Source: Bacillota bacterium
GTDB taxonomy: Bacteria > Bacillota > Clostridia > Lachnospirales > Lachnospiraceae
Direction: 5' to 3'
NCBI GenBank assembly: GCA_023395555.1
Contig: JAEWYQ010000025.1
Span: 62,001-126,000 of the forward strand
DNA length: 64,000 bases
The notes under the pieces were generated by a model, which saw only the letters and a program-made list of their open reading frames with translations, made no database searches and had not been told where the DNA came from. This document shows positions 28,567 through 36,529 of the stretch, piece by piece. Position 1 is the stretch's first letter. Each line of letters starts with the position of its first letter. The translations under genes were made by a program, and so were the position numbers.

Positions 28567-28849
28567 AAAAAAGTCCTTCATCCCATACATATCATGGGAC
28601 GGAAGGAATCCGCGTTGCCACCCAAATTGCTGAATAATAATATTCAACCACTCTAAGGTACGATAAAGGGTACCGGCCTCCGGCTCATCACCGGCAGCTC
28701 CGAAAGTGGAAAGATCTAACCTTTCACCGGTTCACACCAACCACCGGCTCTCTGAAGAAATTGATAGACCGCAGTTTTCATCATCGCTGGGTTCATTCAT
28801 TTTCATTCTGTTCTTTATAAAAAGTCCGTATTACGTCCTTTCTATAATA
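28567..28849 (-). promoter_or_regulatory. T-box leader of serS
   Basis: Reading the minus strand from 28849, a stem I with the AG bulge and distal loop (AGAGAGCCGGTGG...GTGAACCGG) is followed by the T-box core GGGTGGCAACGCGG around 28610-28624. Then comes a terminator: TCCTTCCGTCCCAT / ATGGGATGAAGGA (28574-28607) ending in a T run. The antiterminator would form between the T-box bulge and the TTCC of the terminator arm. It senses uncharged tRNA-Ser by a specifier codon that I could not place with certainty. Confidence 0.92.
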
Positions 28850-28855
28850 CTCATT

Positions 28856-28884
28856 ATTATATATCCATTGGTACGGATTTTCAA
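28856..28884 (-). promoter_or_regulatory. Promoter of serS
   Basis: Minus strand TTGAAA (28884-28879), 17 bases, TATAAT (28861-28856). Transcription would start near 28849, giving the T-box leader above. Confidence 0.75.
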
Positions 28885-28907
28885 GTACAATTTAGAGAAG
28901 AATGCAG

Positions 28908-29136
28908 AAAGACGGGGATCGCCCTGTTTCTTATTGTAACCGGGATCAAGAACAGGAAGTATCTTGTATCTGTTTTTTCGGCCATTCAAACTCCGTTGAA
29001 TCTAAGGATTATCCTGGGAATGGAGGAAGAGATACCAAGCATCAGCTTTATCTACCCCTTTGCATTTATATATGAGAATGAGATTAAGGAACTCTTTGGG
29101 GTGATGATCCGGGATATTACGATGGACTTTAATAAT
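28908..29136 (+). pseudogene. Remnant of a hydrogenase NuoC/EchD-like subunit
   Basis: The open plus-strand frame contains IPSISFIYPFAFIYENEIKE followed by LFGV, the signature of the 30-kDa subunit family (NuoC, EchD, HycE N-terminus; pattern PSI..IYP.A...E.EI.dLFG). In intact proteins this family supports electron transfer to a [NiFe] or quinone site in a membrane complex. Here there is no proper start (only a TTG at 28996), the N-terminal part is barely recognisable, and the frame runs straight into a HypF-like fragment. It is a decayed piece. Confidence 0.65.
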
Positions 29137-29268
29137 CCCCTGGATCTGGTGCTTGAGGATGAGACGGTGGTAGAAGCAATTCTTACGAGAGAATGCGGAC
29201 CGTTGATTATGACCAGTGCCAGCCGGTCGGGACAGCCCATTATCCGGGAGGATCACAGGATGCCGGAG
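29137..29268 (+). pseudogene. Remnant of HypF (YrdC-like domain)
   Basis: In the same frame as the NuoC-like piece, TRECGPLIMTSASRSGQPII followed by RED matches the TSANxSGEPI core of the YrdC-like domain of HypF, the carbamoyltransferase that makes the cyanide ligands of [NiFe] hydrogenases. Only about 45 residues of a roughly 750-residue protein remain. A Sua5/TsaC origin is possible because the domain is shared, but the adjacent hypE fragment favours HypF. Confidence 0.55.
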
Positions 29269-29317
29269 ATCAGGTCTCCCGAAGTTCTTTCCCGGCGGGG
29301 TATATATTAATACCTCC

Positions 29318-29665
29318 GGTATCGGGGGGGGGCTGGCTACCATTTTAAATGAGATAACGGTTGGCTCCGGCTGCGGTGTGGCAATCAAGGAAGAAGCTAT
29401 TCCTGTCAGCAGCCAGATACGGGGGTTCTGTGATATTCTGGGATTAGACCCTCTGTATATGGCTAATGAGGGGAAGATGCTTGCTGTTGTTCCCGGGAAG
29501 AAAGCACAGCAGGCTTTGGCGGCAGTGAAAAGAAGCCGGTATGGCAAAGATGCGGCAGTCATCGGAGAGATAACGGAAGGAAGCAGCGTATCCATGACTA
29601 CCCGCCTGGGAGGCAGCCGCAGAATTGAACTTCTCTATGGGGAGGGACTGCCTCGGATCTGCTGA
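29318..29665 (+). pseudogene. Remnant of HypE, C-terminal domain
   Basis: GGGLATILNEI, then VSSQIRGFCDILGLDPLYMA, NEGKMLAVVP and the terminal GEGLPRIC are the C-terminal domain of HypE, including the essential C-terminal PRIC cysteine that carries the thiocyanate group. The N-terminal AIRS domain (about 180-200 residues) is missing, no start codon fits, and the upstream join has a run of eight G that may mark a frameshift. It is one of three hydrogenase pieces in 760 bases. Confidence 0.85.
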
Positions 29666-29802
29666 TACCGGCTTGGAAAGGTGAATATTTTAGTTATCGC
29701 AACAAGGGTTTGTTTCAACGAGGGTAAACTTTCAAAGCCGGCAATACTGCGTGAGATTGACGGATCACTTAAAAGATGGGGCACTGTTTCCCAAATAAAA
29801 AG

Positions 29803-31851
29803 TTATAACTTGTGAACCGTAAGCGACTTGACAATACCATCAGTCATAATGGAAGCAGTGCGGGCAAGTGTGTTATTTGTATATATTCTGGATGCGCAGT
29901 AACATTGTTCATCAAAGAAGCATTCCACCACAGAACGGTCAATTATGACCCGTAAGGTAATGGTATCGCCATTCACTTTAACATCCGCTGCTTTCCCGGA
30001 ATATGCGTCACTGCGAAAGCCGAAGTCAGAGCTGTCTTTGTAATAGGACAATGTTTTGTTGCCCAGGAATAAAGTAAAGTCCGTATCAGGCAGTTCCATC
30101 AAAATCTCATATTCACCGTTGTTCAAGCCGGCAAGTGCCTGATTCACTTGTTCTTCGTTAGAATCCCGGAGCGTCAGAATGGTTTCTTTACGTAACCCTT
30201 TGACTTCCTCTATAGGTTTTACACGAAGTTCGTCGTTCTCCACCCAGACATCAAGAGGGAGAGAAGCACAGTGGGCATATCCCGCCGCACCGTCCGCATC
30301 ACTGCTGCGCATGCCTTGTGTGATTAAGAATAATACGGTTCGCCCGTCCGGTGTAACAAATCCGGTTCCGCCGATGCTTAAAGCGTTTTCATCAATGGCG
30401 CGCGGTGTAATGTCTTTAGGGATAAATTTGCCTGTCTCTGCATCGAACCTTCCAAGCCAGTAATATGTCTTAACAGGATCGCCGCTTTCCACACGGCATG
30501 CGCAAACAGACAAAATATGAGTAATATCCGCGCTCCCGCCCTTAATAGGGAGGAGTACCGGAAGCTCCCAGTCGTGACCGACCATCGGTATGTAATCATA
30601 GTCCATCAGGAAGCCTTTATATTCCCATTGGGTAAGGTTGCCGTCCTTCGCTAAATAGACTCCGGCATTACCGGCTGAAGTAGCGGCATCACCTGTACCG
30701 ACGAGACACCAGTAGCTTCCGTTTTCCTGGAAAACAAATGGATCTCTGAACTCACCGGAAAGCATAACGTCTTTTTCCTGGGTGATAACCGCTTTTGCGT
30801 CCTTTGACCAGCGTGTCAGATCCGGATCGCTTAAATCCTCGGGCCGCGCAACCGCGACCATTTGATTCGGGCTTTTCCCATCGTCACCGGCAGTGTAAAA
30901 AATGAGCGGTGTTCCGTCCGGTCCTATCACGGACGAACCTGACCAGCACCCATCCGGGCTGACTGTGCCGAATTCCGGATCAAGAACTGTTGAGAGATTC
31001 TCCCAGTGTACCATATCTTCTGAAACCCAATGCCCCCAGCAAAGATTGTTAAAATAAGGACCGTGCGGGTTCGATTGATAGAAAAGATGGTACTTGCCAC
31101 GGTAGTAAATGGGTCCATGGGGTTCGTTCATCCATTTTTCAACAGGCTGGGCATGAAATACGGGGTGGTTCACCTCGTATTTTAACTCTTTTGACGGCGC
31201 AATGGATACTTTACCTTGAGCGTGCCGCTCAGTGATATACCCGTCAAAAACGTTGCGGATCATAAGTCCTCCGCCGATGATATCGCGGTCATAGTTGCAG
31301 CCAATCCGTTTTTCCACATTTGCCGGTACGATTTTTATACCGGCATCAATTTTAACCTCTTGGGCAATCTCGCCATTTACGGTAATCGTAACCGTTCCCA
31401 GATCTCCTCGGAAATCTACCTGGACCGTATTCCACTCATTTTTGTGAAGTACATTTGCTCCTGTTTGAACCAGGATGGTTTTGGTTCCGGTGCCAAAGCG
31501 GAAGGCAACCCTTCGGTATCTGCCGGTAGACAAATCATAGCCGGCATGATCCGCAGCTGAAAATTCGCTTACAATTCCGGTGAAAACAGTTTCCCAGCTT
31601 GCAGGAGCGATACTGTAGAAAAGCGAGAGAACTTCTGTTGGCTTCGATAAAGCGGCTTCGGCCGTCTGATATCTGGAATATCCGTCGTACCGGAAAAGCA
31701 CGGAGGTATCCACGTCAGAAACAGCGGGAATGCTGTCTCCTGTCGGGGAACCGTTATCAGTGCTTTGCGCATCGTGGGCCGCTCCACTGCAGGATACGGG
31801 AACAAGAGGAAGAAGCACAGCCGTTAGAAAAAGTTTAATATAATGTTTCAT
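29803..31851 (-). CDS. GH32 fructosidase-like lipoprotein with N-terminal LamG-like domain (682 aa)
   Basis: Signal peptide with a lipobox-like PVSC (Cys at residue 21), so it is probably a surface lipoprotein. Residues about 50-200 are a laminin-G/concanavalin-like module that may bind glycan. The GH32 five-bladed propeller and C-terminal beta-sandwich follow. Catalytic motifs: WMNEPHGP (residues 240-247) in place of WMNDPNG, putting Glu243 at the nucleophile position; FRDPFVF with Asp370 (transition-state stabiliser); DWELPV with Glu429 (acid/base). Such enzymes act on fructans or fructosyl sugars outside the cell. Ribosome site GGAGG. It lies 12 bases after the intracellular GH32 gene in the lacI operon. 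Confidence 0.88.
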   Translation of the reverse strand: MKHYIKLFLTAVLLPLVPVSCSGAAHDAQSTDNGSPTGDSIPAVSDVDTSVLFRYDGYSRYQTAEAALSKPTEVLSLFYSIAPASWETVFTGIVSEFSAADHAGYDLSTGRYRRVAFRFGTGTKTILVQTGANVLHKNEWNTVQVDFRGDLGTVTITVNGEIAQEVKIDAGIKIVPANVEKRIGCNYDRDIIGGGLMIRNVFDGYITERHAQGKVSIAPSKELKYEVNHPVFHAQPVEKWMNEPHGPIYYRGKYHLFYQSNPHGPYFNNLCWGHWVSEDMVHWENLSTVLDPEFGTVSPDGCWSGSSVIGPDGTPLIFYTAGDDGKSPNQMVAVARPEDLSDPDLTRWSKDAKAVITQEKDVMLSGEFRDPFVFQENGSYWCLVGTGDAATSAGNAGVYLAKDGNLTQWEYKGFLMDYDYIPMVGHDWELPVLLPIKGGSADITHILSVCACRVESGDPVKTYYWLGRFDAETGKFIPKDITPRAIDENALSIGGTGFVTPDGRTVLFLITQGMRSSDADGAAGYAHCASLPLDVWVENDELRVKPIEEVKGLRKETILTLRDSNEEQVNQALAGLNNGEYEILMELPDTDFTLFLGNKTLSYYKDSSDFGFRSDAYSGKAADVKVNGDTITLRVIIDRSVVECFFDEQCYCASRIYTNNTLARTASIMTDGIVKSLTVHKL

Positions 31852-31863
31852 CTGAAGGACCTC

Positions 31864-33219
31864 CTAAATGAGTATGTCATACTTTATTGCTTCATAGCTG
31901 TATTGATTGCCGCTATATTCGATTCTGTCACAATCCAGGGGCGTATATAACAGAGAGGTCAAAACCTGTTCGCCATCATTGACGAAAACCTCCATGATGT
32001 ATCGATCCATCAGGATACGAAGCTTCAGCTTTCCTTCCTGGTTGCGCACATCAATTGTACGGAGGTGCAGAACATCCTTGCGGCTGCCCGAATGCGTCCG
32101 GTCAACGGTAAGCGTATTTCGTATGTAATCATAGGACAGAGATGTATACCGTCTTCCGTCAGAAGCAAGCCGGACAGAAAACCAGTCCCGTGTATCTGCT
32201 TCAATACGTAAGTCAAAAATACGGCCGTGGTTTTGCCGGTCACTTTCCTTTAAGTAAGCATCTAATTCACGTACAGGGGCTTGCAATAATCGATCGCCGC
32301 ATAATGACAGCTCTCTCGGAACCGTCATTATGCCCGAATAACGAAATTCTTCCGGTGTGAGATAGTTCTCCCAGTTTTGTGCCCATGCGATCATAACACG
32401 CCTTCCGTCTGGTGTTTCCAGGGTTTGCGGAGCGTAGAAATCAAGGCCGTAATCGACGGCCCGCGGCTCGCTCTCTCTTTGGTTGTTTGCTCCGTGAATA
32501 AGATAAAAGTTTGCGTTGCCGGGATGGAGTTCTCTTCCGTCGCCCTCCGTTTCCTGTGAAGACAGCAGGATGATCCGCCTGCCGTCAAGCTGGAACAAAT
32601 CCGGACACTCCCACATTTTCCCGAGTTTGTTGTCGCTGCGATCAATCACGTCAGACCGTTCCCAGCTCTTCAGATCATATGACCGATATTCCAGAAGTTC
32701 GCCGGAATTATCTTTACTTCGATTCGCGACAACCGCTCTGTAGCAATTGCCGTCACGCCAGATCTTCGGATCACGAAAATCCGCCGAGTTAATATCAATG
32801 ACAGGATTATCAGATAGTTTTTCATAATCAATGCCGTCGCCAATGGCGATACATTGTGTCTGGCATCCGTTCGCGACGCCGGTATACATTAATATGTGTT
32901 TCCCGTCATGTTCCATCGCCGTGCCTGAAAAGCAGCCGTCTTTATCCGGGGCGGTATCCGGAGCAAGCGCACAGGGAAGCACCGTCCAACGGATGAAGTC
33001 GTCAGACTTGAGATGGCCCCAGTGCATCGGTCCCCAGTGGGTGGAATACGGATGATATTGATAAAACAAATGATAATGCCCCCCAAACATTGAGAAGCCA
33101 TTGGGATCGTTAATCCACCCGACAGGCGCAGTTGCGTGAAAGGTGGGTTTTGTTTCTGCGCTTGCGGCAAAATTCGTTTCATAGGTTCGGGCTTTTTCCA
33201 GTGTTTCGCTTATCCTCAT
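31864..33219 (-). CDS. GH32 beta-fructofuranosidase / sucrose-6-phosphate hydrolase type (451 aa)
   Basis: Cytoplasmic GH32 enzyme without signal peptide. All three catalytic motifs are canonical: WINDPNG (nucleophile Asp38), FRDPKIW and MWECPD. It splits terminal beta-fructose from sucrose or short fructo-oligosaccharides. Because the linked importer is an ABC system rather than a PTS, the substrate is probably unphosphorylated. It starts 18 bases after the lacI stop, with AAGGGA some distance before the ATG, and is followed by the lipoprotein GH32. The fructose it releases would feed the fructokinase at 41371. Confidence 0.93.
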   Translation of the reverse strand: MRISETLEKARTYETNFAASAETKPTFHATAPVGWINDPNGFSMFGGHYHLFYQYHPYSTHWGPMHWGHLKSDDFIRWTVLPCALAPDTAPDKDGCFSGTAMEHDGKHILMYTGVANGCQTQCIAIGDGIDYEKLSDNPVIDINSADFRDPKIWRDGNCYRAVVANRSKDNSGELLEYRSYDLKSWERSDVIDRSDNKLGKMWECPDLFQLDGRRIILLSSQETEGDGRELHPGNANFYLIHGANNQRESEPRAVDYGLDFYAPQTLETPDGRRVMIAWAQNWENYLTPEEFRYSGIMTVPRELSLCGDRLLQAPVRELDAYLKESDRQNHGRIFDLRIEADTRDWFSVRLASDGRRYTSLSYDYIRNTLTVDRTHSGSRKDVLHLRTIDVRNQEGKLKLRILMDRYIMEVFVNDGEQVLTSLLYTPLDCDRIEYSGNQYSYEAIKYDILI

Positions 33220-33237
33220 AATGATTTTGTTATCCCT

Positions 33238-34242
33238 TCATAGTAATTTAGTCGTACCGCCATATTCAAACTTTACAGGCAACAGGGTTAGTGTGGGAAC
33301 GGTGCTTTGATCTTCGGTAAGTACCAATTCGACGCATTTCTCCGCAATAAGCTGTGTTGGTTGTACGATAGAGGAGACATATAACGGCGCATCAGAAGAG
33401 TTGAAATGACGGATGCCGTCAAAACCGATAATTTGTACGTCCTCAGGGATACGACAGCCCACTCCGCTTAACAATGTTTTCGCGGTAAATGCAAGAAAGT
33501 CGGTGTTGCAGAAAATACAATCAAACTGAAAACTGCCGTCACTAATGCGATGCTCCTCGATAAGCTTCATCACAGCGGATTCGGGGGTGCTTTCATCGGT
33601 TATGTCTACAATGACAGGCTTTATGCCATGCTTTTCGCAAGCAAAGAGAAAGCCGTCCTTACGCTTGTCAGCCTCCCCGGGGAACGTCGAGTGAACCCGG
33701 ATAAATGCGGGCGCGCTGCAGCCAAGTTCAAAGAACTTTTCAGCGGCCATCACTCCGCCTAAGAAATTATCGGATGAAACACGCGGCGAGGTATTATTTG
33801 TGAACTGCCGGTCAAAGGTTACAAGAGGGATATCGCAAGAAATGTATTTTTCAATATCTCCATAAGTCAACGCAATGATGCCGTCCACTTTATTCATTTG
33901 CACGAGATTGAGATATTCGGCTTCTTTCGCTGTTTCGCCATTGGAACAGCAGAGCATCAGTTTGTAACCTTGTTTGTAGAGCGCGAATTCAATATGGTGT
34001 GCGAATGACGCAAAAAACGGAGTCAGTATGTCGGGAATGATGAGGGCGATGGCATTTGACTTGCTGACCTTTAATCCACGGGCATAAACGTTCATTTTAT
34101 ATCCCAACTCATCAATTGCACGATCTACTTTACTTTTGTAAGCTTCTCCTACATGCTGACCGTTGATGACTTTTGATACAGTGCCAAGTGCAACTCCCGC
34201 AACACGTGCGACATCCTTCATCGTAGGTGCTGATGATTTCAT
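33238..34242 (-). CDS. LacI-family regulator of the fructosyl-sugar island (334 aa)
   Basis: N-terminal LacI helix-turn-helix (TMKDVARVAGVALGTVSKVI with hinge helix ending YARGLKVSKSNAIALIIPD) and a periplasmic-binding-protein-like sugar-sensing domain. The start at 34242 has AAAGGAAG upstream; an ATG at 34263 is in frame but lacks a site. It is the first gene of the operon with both GH32 genes, and its own promoter overlaps the palindrome at 34339, so it is probably autorepressed and released by an imported sugar. Other likely targets are the importer promoter and the radical-enzyme gene. Confidence 0.93.
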   Translation of the reverse strand: MKSSAPTMKDVARVAGVALGTVSKVINGQHVGEAYKSKVDRAIDELGYKMNVYARGLKVSKSNAIALIIPDILTPFFASFAHHIEFALYKQGYKLMLCCSNGETAKEAEYLNLVQMNKVDGIIALTYGDIEKYISCDIPLVTFDRQFTNNTSPRVSSDNFLGGVMAAEKFFELGCSAPAFIRVHSTFPGEADKRKDGFLFACEKHGIKPVIVDITDESTPESAVMKLIEEHRISDGSFQFDCIFCNTDFLAFTAKTLLSGVGCRIPEDVQIIGFDGIRHFNSSDAPLYVSSIVQPTQLIAEKCVELVLTEDQSTVPTLTLLPVKFEYGGTTKLL

Positions 34243-34321
34243 AAAATCTTCCTTTCTAAGCAAAATTATGTCCCTTTTGCATGGATGACGGAAAAGGACA
34301 TATTACATATAATACATCTTA

Positions 34322-34350
34322 ACTATATCACTATTGGAGAAACGTTTCAA
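34322..34350 (-). promoter_or_regulatory. lacI operon promoter with embedded operator
   Basis: Minus strand TTGAAA (34350-34345), 17 bases, TATAGT (34327-34322). The palindrome GAAACGTTTC (34339-34348) covers the -35, so regulator binding would block RNA polymerase. Confidence 0.7.
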
Positions 34351-34478
34351 TTGTTAATAATGCACAATTTTTATATCAATATAAAATCAATAGAGCATTG
34401 TGATGGCATATGTTGAATAAATTTCATTATATAAAATTTATATAATTTGACGAATGTGATATACATCATATAATCCTA

Positions 34479-34507
34479 TTGACAAATCAATAGAATGGTC
34501 ATATAAT
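34479..34507 (+). promoter_or_regulatory. Promoter of the ABC sugar importer operon
   Basis: Consensus TTGACA (34479-34484), 17-base spacer, consensus TATAAT (34502-34507). Strong constitutive promoter controlled by the operator immediately downstream. Confidence 0.85.
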
Positions 34508-34521
34508 ATCAATATAGATAC

Positions 34522-34535
34522 ATGAAACGTTTCAT
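34522..34535 (+). promoter_or_regulatory. LacI-family operator at the importer promoter
   Basis: ATGAAACGTTTCAT is a 14-base perfect palindrome, the usual form of LacI/GalR-family operators (TGAAACGTTTCA). It starts 14 bases after the -10, overlapping the early transcribed region. Two related sites lie at 34339 and 38278. Confidence 0.85.
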
Positions 34536-34595
34536 ATCACATTTGCTTCAGGATTAATTGGGAGCAACGATATAAGATGGAAGGGGATTGTCATT

Positions 34596-35546
34596 ATGGT
34601 ACAAGTAAAAGGCACCGCACCGCAAACAAAACAGATCAGGTCTGATGTAATTAAACATGGTTTTCTGAAGTATTGGCAGCTCTATCTACTACTTATTCCC
34701 GGTGTCGTGCTTACGCTTATTTTTAAGTACATCCCGATGTATGGCGTACAAATCGCATTTCGTGATTATAATGCGGCGGACGGTTTTTTTGGAAGCAGAT
34801 GGGTTGGTCTGGAGTATTTTAAGCAATTCTTTACGAACTATAACTCCGTCCGCATGATTCGGAATACGGTGCTTATCTCGTTGTACAGCCTTCTTTGGTC
34901 GTTTCCAATACCGATTATATTGTCTTTGTTCATTAACACTATAAAAAATAAGAAATTCCAGCATGTGGTGCAAACGACGATTTATGCTCCGCACTTCATA
35001 TCCCTGATGGTTATCTGCGGCATGATCAAGATGTTTCTCTCTCCGGGCGGCGGATTGATCACCACCATGCTGCATGGCTTCGGTATACCGATTACAAATT
35101 TTCTTGAGGATCCTTCAAAGTTCAGAACCATCTACATAGCATCCGGAATCTGGCAGGATGCCGGTTGGAATTGCATTATTTATCTTGCGACACTGTCGAG
35201 TGTTGACCTGTCCCTTCATGAAGCCGCAATGGTTGACGGCGCTTCTATATGGAAGAGAATATTGCATGTAGACATTCCCGCGCTGATCCCGATCATCATT
35301 ATCTGCCTGATTATGAGTTTTGGAAGTCTGATGAGCGTAGGCTTTGAAAAAGCCTATCTGCTGGGCAATGATTTGAACAAGCCGACAAGTGAAATTATTG
35401 CAACGTATGTATATCGGCAGGGTATCGAAAAGGCAGCGTACAGCTTTTCAACCGCCGTGGGTCTTTTTAATACAATCGTAAACATCATTCTGTTATCCGC
35501 CGTGAATAAAATAGCGAAAAAAGCGGCAGATGTGAGTTTCATCTGA
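34596..35546 (+). CDS. LplB-type sugar ABC transporter permease (316 aa)
   Basis: First permease of an oligosaccharide ABC importer. It has six helices and the LplB-type opening (YWQLYLLLIPGVVLTLIFKYIPMYGVQIAF). The EAA loop that docks the ATPase is LHEAAMVDGASIWKRILHVD. Ribosome site GGAAGGGG. It works with the permease at 35563 and the binding protein at 36530; the shared ATPase (MsmX-like) is not encoded here, as is usual for this class. Confidence 0.93.
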   Translation: MVQVKGTAPQTKQIRSDVIKHGFLKYWQLYLLLIPGVVLTLIFKYIPMYGVQIAFRDYNAADGFFGSRWVGLEYFKQFFTNYNSVRMIRNTVLISLYSLLWSFPIPIILSLFINTIKNKKFQHVVQTTIYAPHFISLMVICGMIKMFLSPGGGLITTMLHGFGIPITNFLEDPSKFRTIYIASGIWQDAGWNCIIYLATLSSVDLSLHEAAMVDGASIWKRILHVDIPALIPIIIICLIMSFGSLMSVGFEKAYLLGNDLNKPTSEIIATYVYRQGIEKAAYSFSTAVGLFNTIVNIILLSAVNKIAKKAADVSFI

Positions 35547-35562
35547 TGAGGAGGGGGAAGCT

Positions 35563-36480
35563 ATGGCACGTTCAAACAAAGCTGCTGCAATAAACAAGTC
35601 ACCGGGAGGAATGTCAGACAAAACATTCCGCATCCTTACTTACCTTTTCATGGGTATCATCATGCTGATTATTATCTATCCGCTATACTATGTCGTAATC
35701 GCAAGTTTTTCAGATCCCTTTGAAGTATTTGCAGGAAAAACATTTTTTTGGGTTTCACGGCCTACAATAGAAGGCTATCAGCGCGTATTCAGAGAACCCA
35801 CGATTCTAACAGGTTATCGTAATACGATTTTATATACTTTCATTGGAACCTTATTCTCAACCACCCTCGTGATGCTTACAGCGTATCCGTTCTCAAGAAA
35901 GCTTCCGGGGAAGAAATGGATTATGATTTTCTTTGTCATTACTATGTACTTTGGCGGGGGGCTGATTCCGACGTATCTGGTTGTTCAGAAATGCCATTTG
36001 ATCAATCGTATCTGGGCTTTGTTCCTGCCTGGGGGTGTCTCGGTATTCAACGTGATTGTCGCAAGGAATTTCTTTGAAACAAGCATACCGAATGAGCTTT
36101 ACGATGCCGCTGCGATTGACGGCACAGATGAATTTACGATATTTGCACGAATTGTGCTGCCTCTGGCGAAACCGATTATCGCCGTTATGGTTATCTTTTC
36201 TATGGTTGCTTATTGGAATGACTGGTTCTCGGCGCTGATCTACTTACCGGATAAGAGTAAAGAGCCGCTGCAGCTGGTTCTTAGACAAATCTTGATGAAG
36301 AACCAGACCGCCGGCAGTATGATGTCAGGCATGAGCGGCGGGTATGCGGATAAACAGCGCGTAACAGAGCTGATCAAGTTTTCGTCAATCGTTATCTCAA
36401 CCGTACCCATGCTGGTCTTTTACCCGTTCGTACAAAAATATTTTGAAAAAGGTTTAATAGCAGGCGCTGTCAAGGGCTGA
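35563..36480 (+). CDS. LplC/YtcP-type sugar ABC transporter permease (305 aa)
   Basis: Second permease of the importer: six helices, EAA loop LYDAAAIDGTDEFTIFARIVL and the family C-terminus PFVQKYFEKGLIAGAVKG. It follows the first permease by 16 bases. The pair forms the transmembrane channel. Confidence 0.93.
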   Translation: MARSNKAAAINKSPGGMSDKTFRILTYLFMGIIMLIIIYPLYYVVIASFSDPFEVFAGKTFFWVSRPTIEGYQRVFREPTILTGYRNTILYTFIGTLFSTTLVMLTAYPFSRKLPGKKWIMIFFVITMYFGGGLIPTYLVVQKCHLINRIWALFLPGGVSVFNVIVARNFFETSIPNELYDAAAIDGTDEFTIFARIVLPLAKPIIAVMVIFSMVAYWNDWFSALIYLPDKSKEPLQLVLRQILMKNQTAGSMMSGMSGGYADKQRVTELIKFSSIVISTVPMLVFYPFVQKYFEKGLIAGAVKG

Positions 36481-36529
36481 GCTTTCAAACAAATAATGTT
36501 AAGAATTCAAAAATCAAGGAGGAGATGTA

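Noticed and set aside
29681..29815. GTG-started 44-codon frame between the HypE remnant and the GH32 gene
   Set aside because: Weak ribosome site, no recognised family, and it overlaps the GH32 3' end; probably part of the decayed hydrogenase region.
34522..34535. Reading the operator as a CcpA cre site
   Set aside because: It is a perfect even palindrome with a central CG, as in local LacI-type operators, and recurs at the other promoters of the same cluster; dual use cannot be excluded.
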